A stretch of DNA of 64,000 nt. Origin: Rhizophagus irregularis. Lineage: Eukaryota > Glomeromycota > Glomeromycetes > Glomerales > Glomeraceae. Within the stretch, counting starts at the first letter, position 1. Every line of letters begins with the position of its first letter. Positions 11,862 to 24,303 of this stretch are shown one piece after another. The position numbers were made by a program, and so were the translations under genes. The notes below the pieces were generated by a model. The model was not told the DNA's origin, did not search any database, and worked only from the letters and a program-made list of their open reading frames with translations. Where the stretch lies: assembly GCF_026210795.1 (NCBI RefSeq), contig NC_089441.1:2108001-2172000 (forward strand), in the 5' to 3' direction.

Positions 11862-12985
11862 CAGTGTTGGACAAAAAAAATGAGAATCAAAACATCGGTC
11901 ACTCAATTCACTCAATTATTATAATAAATCACGTGAATTTTTTTTTTATTTAAAGATTAAAAAAAAATTAATATGACCCATTTTTTCCATTTCATTGACT
12001 TTGAAAGATTGATTAGAACGGTATTTGGTATATTTTGTCATTCCTCCGCCATAAATTTCTCCAGATCATCAAGATTTCTTGGCATCCCTTATTCTTAATA
12101 ATTCACCATAAGTTTTCAATGGGGCTTAAGTCGGGGCTATTGGATGGCCACTCTAAAACTACCGAAAATTTTCTTTGAAGAAGGCCTTTGCAAGACGACT
12201 TGTATGAGTGCTTGGGATCGTTGTCCTGTGCGCCAACGATCACCAAGCATCAGGAGCATGTCTACGAAGAATTTCCACATAAAATTCAGCATTCATGATT
12301 TGCGTGAAACAAAATAAGATTGTTTTCCCCTTCGCCCACGCCATAATTTTTGTATGATCTTTAGGCATACGCCGAACCGGCCTCTCTCCTTTATACCAAC
12401 GTTATACAGTATTCCTAAAAAGCTGGAATGCTGCTTCATCTGTAAACACAGTTTTATTCCATCGGTCACTAATATGTTGTCGTGTCCATTATACCCGTTT
12501 TATTTTGTGTGCTTCAGTCAGCATTGGTGTTGCTTTGGGTAGTCTTTTTAAATAGCCAACTCCTAAAAGGCGCCTTCCAACAGTTCTATATGATGCCTCT
12601 ACACCTATATTTTGTAATTTTCTCGCTAAAGTCCTTGTGGAAAGGGAAGTATCACGGCTAATACACGGGAGCCGCTTGCGGTAATCTTTTTAGGTCAACC
12701 ATTCCCTCCAGCATGCTCTAACGCATTTTTTTTATTTTTTCGATGTTTCTATAAATTGTGGATAGAACGTTCGTAAGCTTGTGTAGTTTTTTTAGTATCA
12801 TGTATACCGTTATTCCACAATCTTAATAGAGTTTCGTCGTAAGTTTTCGTCATTGCGCAAGATTTTATGTGGGAGCCTGGCAGGTGTTGGTAAACACAAA
12901 GGTTGTCAAACGTAGCCACAAACGTTATTTATTATGTATTGAGGTAGTACAAAAACAATCCGCTATAGTAATATAGTTTTCTCAT
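11862..12985 (-). mobile_element. Tc1/mariner element type B, left-arm copy
   Basis: The TIR at the low-coordinate end is CAGTGTTGGACAAAAAAAA after a TA (11860-11861); the far TIR near 12985 is worn down. The minus-strand remnant includes FTDEAAFQLFRNT and PVRRMPKDHTKIMAWG-like segments (12300-12480) and the downstream D34E region at 12030-12180, all with shifts. It is paired with copies at 40243-41368 and 58495-59613. Confidence 0.85.
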
Positions 12986-13189
12986 TTGGAAATTTAATTG
13001 GCATAATTATTAATTGGGAAATGATCATCGATCAAAATTTTTTTCACTAAAATTTAATAAAAACAATCGCACACTAATATTAGTTGACAGTAAAATTTGA
13101 GATTTTACTGATTTTACTGTTAATAATAAATACACCTCTATTGGCTTTGTATAGTTTATATTTGCAAATATTTTTTATTATTAAAACAA

Positions 13190-14990
13190 CTATAACATAA
13201 TGAAGCTATAATTTATACAAATGGATTTATGTATTTATATTATTTCGCTTAATAAAGAGTAATACATTAACAGTTGAGGCTTTAATCTATTCCTTTAAGA
13301 GATCTACTTCGGGAAGAGCCTGTGGTGTTTTTATTTCATCCAAATAGTAAGAATGTTCTTCATAAATTGAAATTTGAGACCGAGAGAAACCAAAAACACG
13401 GGATGCAAAAGTTTTGCATTTTTGATTAACTTGAAAATGAGTATTTGTATTTGTTTCTTTCAAAGACTCTTCTTCTTCTTTGTATTCAGATCATAAAAGT
13501 GATGTTGTTTTTTCATCCCATGCATTTGTTTAGATCTTGGATCCAATACACTTGCCAAAATAGTTGCGTTAGGTGGTTATCAAGATAGTCATAAAGCGCA
13601 TTATAAATTTCTTCTTTAATTTTATTAATAATAGCCGTAATATCGATTTGTTCATCTATTGAATTAATAGAATCTATGAACTTTCGCATCATCATCATCT
13701 GTTAAAACAAAATTTTATATTAATAAATGATAATATAATTTAAAATTAAAATAATAATTAAATATTACCATTTTATTATCAAATTCATCACTATCTTCAT
13801 CACTATTTTCATCATCATTATTCTCATTATCACAGTTTTCATCATTATTCTTATTGTCATCGTTTTCTGTTGCGTAAGAATATTTCAGAGCTTGAATAGT
13901 AGGATAAATTAATGATACGTGCAATACTTTTGACCACCCAAAAATTTTCAATTGGTTTGAACAACTCAATTAATTTATCTAATAAATTCCTTAACATTAG
14001 TTCCTGCAGCTGTCTATCATACTCTATAGTCTTTTTTACTCCGATAATCACTTTAATACTTAAATTAACTAAAGCGCGTCTAATTGCAGGTTTCAATTCC
14101 CTTAATCTCTTCGTCATGAAGCTAATGCAAATCCCAATCTTGTTGACACTTCCAGTAATTGTTCGTAAAATATGTGGTTGGCGTTCTTCTGGCATTTCAT
14201 TTGATTATTATCTTGATTTGATTTTGTAAATCACGTTGCGCAAGTTTTGCATTTAATTCAGCTTGTGCTTCTTCCAATTTTTCATTTTGTTCAACGTAAT
14301 CTGTTGTTTTTTTTAAACCTTTGATTACACATAACTGCAGAGTGTGTGCTGAACAAGGTATGCGTTATATACCTTCCCATTCTTGGATTGCTTTTACCAT
14401 ATTACAACCATTATCGGTAAGTAATCTTATTAATTAACTTGAGTTCTTTAACTATAATAGTTTCGTATATGACTACCAGTATGTGGATATTTTATTGGTT
14501 CTATACATAATGGAATATCCTTTAATTCCATTTGATCTGTAGCACATGATGTCCATAAATCCGTTGTTATTGAAGCAGTATCACACATAGAATTTAGCAT
14601 ACTTTTCATTAATTTATTTGCCGTTTGATATCCGAGACCCTAATCTTATTTAAATGTTTGATAACATGGTGGTTGAAATTGGGGATTGACTTTTTTCATC
14701 ATTCTTCTAAAACCATTTCTATTTATTGAAAGGTATTCCATCCGTTACCATCCAATCGCAAACTGAATTCCTTAATTCTTTTTGTTTAGGTTCTTTGTAA
14801 GGTATCACTTTTAAATTCATCATCAATTTTAAGTTGCTCCTATAATATATACAGTATATAATTAATATTATTTTCTTTAAATATATAAAAAATTTTTGTA
14901 GTTATACATATCGCTTTTTTTTCATAAACTTTATGAGTTGTATTCAAATGATAGTATTTCAGACCACTAGTTTCTGCAGCTTCGGACGAG
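13190..14990 (-). mobile_element. hAT transposase relic, left arm
   Basis: Minus strand. From the high-coordinate end: VVWNYYHLNTTHKVYEKK-like start; TTDLWTS (near 14560); a DNGCNMV motif (near 14400); the IREERQPHILRTIT helix region (14060-14200); an Asp/Asn-rich linker (13790-13870); an intron; then ILASVLDPRSKQMHGW-like sequence (13520-13580). The conserved C-terminal dimerisation motif (SVPS..LFSDAGN) seen at 58160-58210 is deleted here between about 13300 and 13310. The element is dead. No convincing 8 bp duplication was found. Confidence 0.82.
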
Positions 14991-15091
14991 TTTCACTTCC
15001 AGAAAAAATTGGCAAAATCTAAAAAAAAAAACGAAAAATGAATTGTTAGTAAAATTCATTAAAATCGTCAAAGAAAAAAAAACGAAATTAC

Positions 15092-15220
15092 TTTATCAAA
15101 ATCTCATAACCCAAAACCACCTAAAATTAGAAAGAAAACGAGCTGTTAATCGTTCGTTAAATAAGAGCAATTAAAAAAAATAAACCAACCAAAATTTCAC
15201 ACAAGAGCAGAAAGAACAAC
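15092..15220 (-). other. pair of exon-like micro-cassettes 5' of hAT, left arm
   Basis: Two minus-strand units with splice-like edges: 15190-15220 (31 nt, acceptor TTTTTAG, donor GTTGGT) and 15092-15120 (29 nt, acceptor AATTTTAG, donor GTAATT). They are conserved in the right arm at 56210-56242 and 56313-56341. Conservation of both edges while the surrounding T-runs drift suggests that the splice sites mattered. Confidence 0.5.
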
Positions 15221-15244
15221 CTAAAAAAAAAATAAAAAATAGTC

Positions 15245-16200
15245 TACAAATGTAAGAATTTTTTTAATAGAAAGTATGAGAAGTGTTATAAAAAAAAACA
15301 ATTTTATTAATTTCATTTACGTAGTTGATGTGAATTTTAGGCTAATCAGATACAAAACACCAAAGAATATCAAAATGAAAATCTCAAAGAATAGTTGTGC
15401 TAGTCTATTGCCTGCTTTACGAAAAATAAATAAATAAATAACCTCAAAGAATAGTTATTTTAAATGCGTAACATATTGGTTATGTACGTTGAAAAATATT
15501 GTTTCATGTTTTTAATTAACGTAATTATTTTATTTTATTGTGTTTGTTTTGGTTATTTGCACGAATTCTTGTTATGAATAACTTACCAGAACCAAAACAT
15601 TCTGCATTTTTATTAATTCTAAAATATTTTTTCGTCCAATCAAAATAAATTACATTATGATAAAGAAAAAAAGGATCCATTACAGTATTTGAATAAGTAA
15701 ATAATTAAAGGAAAAAAAAAACAACAATTTCGCTAATACGAAATCTAACGCATATTATACATATTATTATTAAAAATTTTTTTCTCTTTTATAGTAGTAT
15801 GCATAATAATTTTATTTAATGTTTCTTCAAGTTGACTCATTTTACACTTCTATGATAATTTGGAAATGGATTATTATAACGTTTTCCTTTAGTAGTTGCT
15901 GTTCTCTTGCGTAATAATTGAGTGAGATTGGTTAGTTCCACGGAATGAGGTTGGTATGTTTCTGGCTACCATACTAAAGAATTTAAAGCTCTGCGTTTCG
16001 TAGCGAATTCAACCGGAGAATCGGAGATAAAATTCACAAGTAAAACAGCAAAGACTAAAGTACAATCCAAGAAATTCGTACCATTTTATTTATAAAAGCA
16101 AATTTTATGAAAGAAAAAAATCCAAGTTTTATTTTTCCAGTTTCGTAAAAAAAGAAAGAAAGGAAAGGAGGTAGGGGGCTAAACTAAGATAAAGGAATTA
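15245..16200. other. left-arm spacer
   Basis: This is non-coding sequence paired with 54000-55250 on the other arm. It contains a TAAATAAATAAATAA run near 15427. It represents the empty site for three right-arm insertions (54240-54716, 54791-54945, about 55262-56014), which are absent here. Confidence 0.6.
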
Positions 16201-16229
16201 AGAGTAAAAATGAAAGGCGATGTTCCGCA

Positions 16230-16243
16230 GTGATGATCATCAC
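16230..16243. promoter_or_regulatory. perfect 14 bp palindrome in the gene 5' region
   Basis: GTGATGATCATCAC is self-complementary and is kept exactly in the right arm at 53969-53982, with a variant near 4184 in copy 1. It lies about 1.9 kb upstream of the start codon. It may be a dimeric regulator site; this rests only on symmetry and conservation. Confidence 0.3.
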
Positions 16244-17953
16244 AATTAGGGCGAAATTTCAGACACAATTATTAATTAACACTCCTCCCTAGTTTTTGGC
16301 AGTGGTGATCGTCACCTCCGATGTTATTTAGATTTTAGTCATGGACTAACATCTGACCCCGACCAAATGGCTAAAGGCTATGCGCCAATTACACAAGTCA
16401 CAGCGTTAAGAGAATAATTTTCTCCTCTCCACTTTTTCTTTATCCTCATTTTCATATTCTTTTTTCTCATTTTCATTTTCCTTCACAAGTTTGGAACATG
16501 AAAGCGATATATAGATGATGATGGATTTACATATTGTACTAATTGTAGTATATAGTATACTCTATATTTATTGCAGTTCATCAATTTTAATTATTAATAT
16601 TTAATACTGTAAATATTTTAAATACTACTAGTAGTCTTTTTGGACAGTAATAATAAAGTAATAGGAATAAATATAATTATTTTAATTTTTAATAGTAATA
16701 GAATAATTAACTATTATTCATAATTATAACTTAGTTAAATAGAAATACTAATTAAACTAACTTTGTAAAACGTAATTTCTGAAAAACCCCGTGAATATGA
16801 TACATTTATGAGAAAATAATTTAACTTGGATCATTTTCATGTTTGAGGCTATAAACTCCGTGAATTTGATACATTTACGGAAATAACATGGAATAAAAAA
16901 ACACGGAATAAATTTTTCACTGTATCTCTAGTAAATTATAGATTACCCCGTATAAGTTAATTTTGAGTTTTGTATTGTAACGAATGTAACGTGTAGTATG
17001 TCTCCGTAATTTATTAAGGATTGTTATCTTAAAATAGATCGGCTTTCACCGGTGATCATGACAATTAAACAATAGGAATGTCTCAATGTTAAAAATTTTA
17101 ATTTAATTATGTTGTGTTACCTTGCTCTCTATCATTGTTTTACGCTAAATTAAGACGTAAACTTTTATGAATATCCTTCCATTCCCTTGCAATGGTTTCA
17201 TATCTCTAGGTACAATACGGTAGATGAGGAATAATATGTCAGCAAATTGGCTTATTGCGCCATTTTGCATCCAATAATCATAGAATGATGAAACATAGTT
17301 GTAATATACCAAAATGTCAAATTTCTGCAAGCAGTGATATCATAATTTTATCACTAAATTATGATAAATTTTAATAAATTTAAAAAATTTAATATTTATT
17401 TCCAGAATATTATTGTGTGAATAATTTACCATATCTTTAAGTTCATTGATCACAGTGCTTCAGTTATATGATTTAATTGCTTCCAGTTTATTTGTACAAG
17501 GTAATTGACGGTTTACTAATTCCTTGGTACCAAACGCATGTGCATTATACCAAATACTAGGTTCTGAATTACTTTCAAAGTGTGTAGATGTAAACAATTA
17601 ATTTTCCATTTAAATTACTAATTAATTATTAATAGACTAGTTCAAATTACTATAACATACTTTTTACGGTTTTTATTGTTCAAAATTAGCGTATTATATT
17701 AATGAAAGCTTTTGTAAAAAATTCTTTGCGAATGAAAAAAAACAAAGACCGCATGTGTTTATTTATCACCACGTTTTTTACATATGTGAATAAGGCAATG
17801 CAGATCAGTTTTTGAAATACAAATTTGGTAGTATAATAATAGAAATGCTTGAAATTGTATTACAATAATAATTGAAACACGTTTGATAAAAAGAAAAGTT
17901 ATTAATAGTTAATTTAATAGTTAATAAATAAATCAAATTATAATAGCGAGAAA

Positions 17954-17964
17954 TATATATAAAT
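17954..17964 (+). promoter_or_regulatory. TATA-like box of gene copy 2
   Basis: TATATATAAAT followed by GTTCTGT is found at the same place ahead of all four gene copies that keep a 5' region (5887, 36194 and, reversed, 52039-52049). It lies about 130-155 bp before the start codon. Confidence 0.5.
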
Positions 17965-17986
17965 GTTCTGTTCTGTAATTCCCAAA

Positions 17987-18119
17987 GTAAAAAATTTACC
18001 ATTTTTCAAGTCTTTTAGTAAAAAAAACTTACCATTTTTCAAGTCTCTTAGTAAAAACTTACCATTTTTCAAGTCTCTTAGTAAAAAAATTTACCATTTT
18101 TTAAAGTCATTTAGTAAAA
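17987..18119 (+). repeat. tandem leader repeat, four units
   Basis: Four roughly 29-36 bp units of the form TTACCATTTTTCAAGTCTC plus TTAGTAAAAA lie directly before the start codon of copy 2. The right-arm copy has three units (51912-52014); copies at 5917 and 36225 have one. In one frame the repeat reads as a repeated NLPFFKSLSK decapeptide opening from an ATG at 17963, out of frame with the main product in this copy. Confidence 0.75.
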
Positions 18120-21100
18120 ATGTTCAATTTAAAGGTGTTGATCACTTTTATCTGTTTAATATCCATCGTCTCATCCGTCTCATCTCAATATATATCATCA
18201 CGAAATATATTATCTCAAAATGCATCTTCCCAAGATATATCACCCCAAGATATATCATTTATTTACAAAGAACCAATTGATGGTCTTAAACTTTATACTA
18301 CTTTACTCACTCATGATTATTTGATGATTTGGATGGCCTTTGAGGATGAAGATCCTGAATGCATGTTACCTTATTTCCATTTACGAATAATAAATAAAAT
18401 AACAGGACAAACCAATTATATAGACCTTAATTATACTCTTCCTGCGGAAGCAGTTTGCCCCATTAATATTGATTTTTTGCCTGTAGCTAATAATTATATT
18501 TTGTTGTATTATGCTAAAACAACAAATGGTATTAAGGGAAAACATGGAATGATAATTAATTACAGCGGTGAGATTATGAGGTAAGCTTAAATGATGGAAC
18601 ATCTTCATTTATGAAGGTTAATTATAATGACTCAATAATAATTCTTCTTTTTAGCGAAATATATTTAGGAAATGCTGACGGATATGTTGCATTATCAAAT
18701 GAAGGGTTTATTAATATTGAAAAGCCAGACGAAAAAGGAATATCAGCATGGCATTGGTATAGCTCTCCGTAAGTATTTTTATTAATAAATAATTTCTTTT
18801 GAAAATATTTGTCGATTAACTTGCTTTTCATCTTATTTTAGAAATATTGAAACAGGAGAAGTGGTGGAACATAATAGTGGCGAATTTCATGTACCAAATC
18901 TACCATCGTATACCTTAGTAGATAGTTTAAATTTTAATTTATTGGATGGAGGTTTTGGTTTCCTGTATATTTTAAAATATGATGAAACGAAAGGATCACC
19001 AGTAACAAAAGATCCAAATCTTCAATACTGGAGAATTTACGTGTCATTTCTAAAAGTGAAAACAGATTTACCTACAAAACCCTCTCTACTTTACGAAACT
19101 ACTCAGAAATTAAATAATATAACACTTAAATCATGTACTCTGACTTATTATCATGCTGAAGGATATATATGTGTTATGACATTAAATAACACGATTACGA
19201 ATAATAATAATTCATAAACCGAGATAAATTATTATCAGTTGGGATTTTTATCAACTGGGGCCCTAATACGATTGGAGATAATTCCTACTCTAACAAATAT
19301 TCCAAACTTTGATTTGAGAGCTTTATATTATGGAGGATTTATTGTGATTTACCAAAATGCAACTGCTATTGATTTTTATCTTTTGGATGATAATGGAAAT
19401 GATATGCAATCACGGGGATCCTTCGGGCCAGAGTTCTTTCATTATAATACATTTCGGTTGATTAATACTATTTTTGGAGTAAAAGAACAGGCCAAAAATA
19501 AATTAGAATTTTTATTCAAACCTTTACCAAAATTAAAACAGGGTAAGCTTTTAATCTCTTTTCTTTCTTGTTTACATATATATATACAGTATAATAATTT
19601 TTTTTATCTGTAGTTTCTGAATTTAATCCTGCAATTGAGTCAGTCAAGCCATCTATAAATGAAGTTATTGATCCTTTGATCAAAGAAATTACAATCAAAT
19701 ATACCATTCCAGTGAAGTTATTTACTGGGAATGTTTCAATATTTCAATTAAATGATGATAAATATAAACCGGGCCTATTACGTCAAACATTTTCGGGAGA
19801 TTCTAAATTATGTAACATTGGAAGTGATAACCGCACAGTACATATTCCAATTTTTGAAAGCACATTCAACCAACAGAATTCTACCTACTATGTGCTTGTT
19901 GAAAATAATTTTGTCATCTCTCAAGAAAGAGATGAACCTTTAATTGGAATTAGAAAGAATATTTGGACACTTTCAACAAGTAATTTACATATTTTTTTTT
20001 TTAATTTTTTAATGATCGAATAGAAAAATTTATATTCTGTTACTATATTTAGAACCACTTAAAACGGCACAGCACTCAGATTCAGTTACAGGATTATTAC
20101 GATTAAACGAGGAAGGAAGTTCAAAATTTTTCCAAATGAATCATTCAATATTTTTCAAGAATATGATTCAAGAATTTGCTAAAGTAATTCCAGTAACTGA
20201 ACAGAGGCTATCAGCAAGTGGTAAATGGCAATATGACCCTACTTCCCCAAAAAAAGTATTATTGTCATTTAACATAATTGAAGCTAAAGATCATACAATC
20301 GAACTAAACTCCCAAATAATATTTGATGATATAAGTACTTTGATCAAAAAAAAGGGGTTTACTGCACTTTCATTCAATGAATATACATCTTTAATTGATG
20401 AAAGTGCCCCTTTTACAATGACCCGTAAGTGTGTTTATTAAATATTTTTGACATTTGTTATTTGTAAATGATTAATATTTCATTAAATTTTAATTCTATT
20501 ACTATACAGGAGATTATATCAATGAATTTTATCCATTGATCATCATATTTGTAGTAGGTTTGGCTGTAATAATAGTATTATATGTTTTGGCTCGTAGAAA
20601 AAATCCCAATGCAAGAAACTCTGTGATAATTGAGACCTGTTTTATAATGCAAGATATTGCCATGGATCTAGCATTCATATTATTAAAGGTTAAAAATACA
20701 CCACATCTATTTATTCCAACGTAAGAAATCTCATTTAATATTATTTTATTTATATTATTTTAAAGATTAATTTAATTGATTACTAATTTTCTTATTTGTT
20801 ATTATTTAGTATTATATTCTTTATTTTACCTATTGTAATCAATTTTTTATTAGCCATAAATATTTTTGTATCTGAAATGGCAATGAATCCATCGTTCAAT
20901 AAATGGGTTAAGGAGTCTCCGACATTATCATCAATGTGCACATTATTTTCAGCCATTGATATACAAATATTAAACACTTTATCGTCGGATTTATTTGGCC
21001 TTAGAATATTTTCAGCTCCTTTGACTCAAAGATCAAAAAAAATAATGCTTTGGGGTGTTATCATAAACATTTTTGTTGAAGATATACCTCAAATCATTAT

Positions 21101-21300
21101 CCAAGGTCTATATTACAATAGTGTCATAACATATGATCTTATTCCATCTCTCATCTGGTGGATTAGTTATAGCAAATAAATTAGTTCTAAGATCATATCA
21201 CGCGTTATTAAGATGGAATCATCGACGCGATAAAATTAGAGAATATAATAGAAATCGACGTTTATCTGCTGCTTCTATAAGATCCATAAGGTCGAATTAA
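18120..21300 (+). pseudogene. orphan membrane-protein gene, copy 2 (left arm), two lesions
   Basis: Seven exons can be placed by GT-AG edges and by the intact copy: 18120-18580, 18655-18768, 18842-19542, 19614-19979, 20053-20424, 20510-20720, 20810-21300. The start follows the leader repeats and opens with a signal peptide (MFNLKVLITFICLISIVSS). Lesions: a Trp codon of the intact copy is TAA at 19215-19217 in exon 3, and an 8 bp deletion near 21150 shifts exon 7. All splice sites remain good, so the loss of function is recent compared with copies 1, 4 and 5. A shortened product ending in exon 3 is possible but would lack all C-terminal membrane helices. Confidence 0.85.
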
Positions 21301-22785
21301 AGCAGAGAAAAAGATCTTGCCGAATATTTTTATTTATAAAAAATTTTATTGGACGAAAAAATATGTAATACTATTAATTTAATAAAATACTTTAGACTGC
21401 GCCATCTGCGTCATAAAAATTGGTTTTTTTTTCGTTTCTCAAAAAAAATTTTTTTTTTTTTGGAGCATCTCAATTCAACAATTAATGTTTTTCTTTTTGG
21501 ACAATAAGAGTCATATTGTGTACTGACAATAACAAATTCCAATTTGAAATTGAAATTTTGACTTGGGAGTTTTAACTCACGTAATCGCGTGTGGGTTACA
21601 ATATTTTAAAAATGCCTAGGTTACGTGTTCGGATGTGATGTAGAAAATCGTGGTTCAAAAATGACCGTTCATAATCGTTATTTTTCCGTGACGGATAAAT
21701 TAAAGTGGAGTGTCAATTCGAAAATGAACATGATCATAAGTATAATATGTATCCTTCTTGGGAGACAACGTTTGCATTGACCTGTCAGACAACTGAAAAA
21801 TTAAATAGCAACCTAGTTAGTGACATCATTGTGACTAATTTTATATACTGTATTTTTATCAAATAATGTTATTTTCGAAACTTTTTTTTATCGAGACTTG
21901 AATTATTGATTTATTTGGATTAATTCTATTTAATAAATATTGCAATATAAATTTTCATACAATCTTGATTTTTAATAGCCTTCACGAGAAATTTTATGAT
22001 CTCATCATAAACATAGTATTAATTAGAAGATTTGGCAAGTTTGATTTTAATCGTTTAGCGTAAAGAATATTAACTCTCAAAACCATAATTATTAGTTACG
22101 GTTATTACGGTTAGCTTCTGAAGGCTAAATTTTGTTACGATAGGAATTGATTAATTATCAAGCGGAAGATTGGAAGTTTAAACGTCAAATATTCAAATAT
22201 CATTAGCCTTTAAACAAAAAAAGCTCGCACATTCAAATTATTGTTTGAAAAAAAATGTAATACTGTGATATCTAATTGGAATTTGAAATTTTTTCCGATT
22301 AGAACATGGCAGTGTTTTATATTGAATTACTTAGATCCTTTAATAGTATGTCATTAAATTACTTTTTTTATTAGTTGTTTAATAATTTATATAACTGAAT
22401 AATATTTATATTTTGTTGTCTATTGTCTACTATTAGCTGCACACTTGCCTTATCATCTGGATTAGCTAAAAAACAACGCCGCTATAAACAATTAATATAC
22501 TTCAAAATGTTATTTAATCTCTTACTTTTGAATTCGTCATATCTAGTATATATATACTATGTCGTCAAGCTTTTTATATGACGAAAAAATTGATATTAAG
22601 AATAAGTTATTAAATAGCGACATAAAAAAATTCTGGAAAAACTCCTATAAATGATCATTTTCTAGTTTTTATTCCGAAAAAAATGTGATATAAATTTATC
22701 GGACGTAGGATATCGACAACACTTTACATAGTAACCTTTCTCTAGCTTATTTACTTTCGTTTATTACCATTCCCTGATCCAACGA
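21301..22785. other. 3' spacer of gene copy 2
   Basis: Non-coding sequence paired in reverse with 46605-48726. It is the empty site for the right-arm insert 47051-47209 (near 22300-22320) and lacks the extra block at 48030-48473. A T-rich run near 21450 may be the gene's 3' processing region. Confidence 0.6.
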
Positions 22786-23359
22786 ATGTTTGAAGGTTTT
22801 GGCTATAGAGCATAAAAAAATATCTAACGGGATAGAAAGTTAATAGTTTTATGTTTATGAAGGAACAACCCTTTTTGCTATCCCGACTTTTAAAAAATTT
22901 CTTCTTATGTTATTTTCTTATAGATAACTTTACTGTCAAGGTCAATTTTTTTTGGCATGATTTTACAATCATTATACATCGATCCATGTAATCATAATGT
23001 TGACATATACATACATGTTATCCTGTATCATGTTAACATGAAGATTGACAGGTTTTTGAATTATAATAATAATGTAATAAACCATTACAAAATAATAATT
23101 GTCAAGTATTATGCAATAATCTCAATAAATAATTATTTTGATATATATGTTGATATAATGATATAATTCATTATATTTAGCAAATATGAATAAAAATGCA
23201 TTACAATATTTTATTTACATACATTGCCAAATATAATTATAATATTTTTCTATGCATTTCAATTGACCTTTAACGTTAGGCCGATCGGTCATGTGAATCA
23301 TCACATTTTTGACCAATGGTAAAATTCAATAATCAATACTACTAACTATGTAGAAACCT
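22786..23359. other. spacer, nothing recognised
   Basis: AT-rich sequence just beyond the arm breakpoint. Short open frames here have no supporting splice sites or homology that I can see. Confidence 0.4.
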
Positions 23360-24175
23360 ATCGAAGACGCTAATTATCAAATGTACTGTTAATAATGTTT
23401 GTATAGTGATGTAAAAACAGCACGGTGATGTTCCCATTTTCATTATTTTCCCTCTCTTATTTCCTAATCGGCAATTAACAATTTGATCCGTTCGTATAAA
23501 GAACCGAAAAGCTTTAAATGTAGCAAGACACACTATTTTGTCAGTGTTATTGATGACTATATTTCACATTATTTTTTAGTTAAGGTCAGAAACACTATTG
23601 CTTTTCTATACTAATTTTAAATATTTTAATGATATTCGGAAATTTTTTCGGTCACAATCGCGTGAAGATTGATATTCCGTCGGAATTGATCTAAAGCACT
23701 TTTCAATATATGTAATATCATTAATTACCGCTCTCTTATTATTTATAACTATAAAATTCGTAGTAATCTCCCGTTTGGAAAAGTGAAATCTTTAATATTT
23801 GAATAAGTTAAAGGGATATGATGATTTTCTTTGTTCTATGATTACAGAAATATTTAAGTGAAGATGCTACTGTATTACGCCTATGTAACTGAATTCAATA
23901 TAAAGAACGGTCAAATTTCCAATTTCATTTCAGATTCTTTAAAAATTACATTATCGTTAACATTAACTGTTAAGTATCATATTCATATAATGGTATGATA
24001 GTTAACTTCAAATATTAAAAAACATTTTAAAGCTTCTTACCGCGTTTACCTAGTTTAAATATTACTTGTTTCAACAGACGGAATGTTTCTAGAAAAAAAC
24101 TTTAAATGTCTCGAATCTCGAAAGCAGTACGAGAATCTGCCATAAAAATTTCCGCTAAGATATAATATATATATT
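23360..24175. repeat. inner inverted repeat, left copy
   Basis: Pairs in reverse with 31385-32453. Minus-strand codons for IVCLATFKAFRFFIRTDQIVNC (split here: IVCLATFKAFR, FFIRTDQIVNC) at about 23440-23540 are retained in both copies, which hints at an old coding piece. I do not recognise the protein. Confidence 0.7.
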
Positions 24176-24303
24176 AATTCGTAGTCCGCCTGATAAGCGG
24201 TGATCGACATATAGTATATGCGATTTATATACATTTTAAACGTTTTTCAGAATCCTTCTAATCTGCTGACTTATTAAACTACTTCTAAAGTAATACTAAA
24301 GCA

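Larger units (their letters stand above)
11540..22785. repeat. left arm of a large imperfect inverted repeat
   Basis: The order here is 3' gene fragment, Tc1-B, hAT relic, cassettes, spacer, gene 5' region, gene copy 2, 3' spacer. It is mirrored at 46605-60290. Matching landmarks include the hAT body (13270-14990 vs 56430-58290), TTCTCCGGTTGAATTCGC at 54191 (reverse of about 16003), the genes themselves, and the outer spacer (for example TTACTTTCGTTTATTACCAT near 22750 vs its reverse near 46630). The arms differ by many substitutions and by separate insertions, so this is an old genomic duplication rather than an assembly copy. Confidence 0.85.

Noticed and set aside
12354-12542. Frames antisense to the Tc1-B transposase (also at 58890-59138 and 40992-41180)
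   Set aside because: They are shadows of the transposase on the opposite strand.
20796-21179. Exon 7 of copy 2 as a stand-alone protein
   Set aside because: It is the last exon of the seven-exon gene, shortened by a frameshift, with no promoter of its own.
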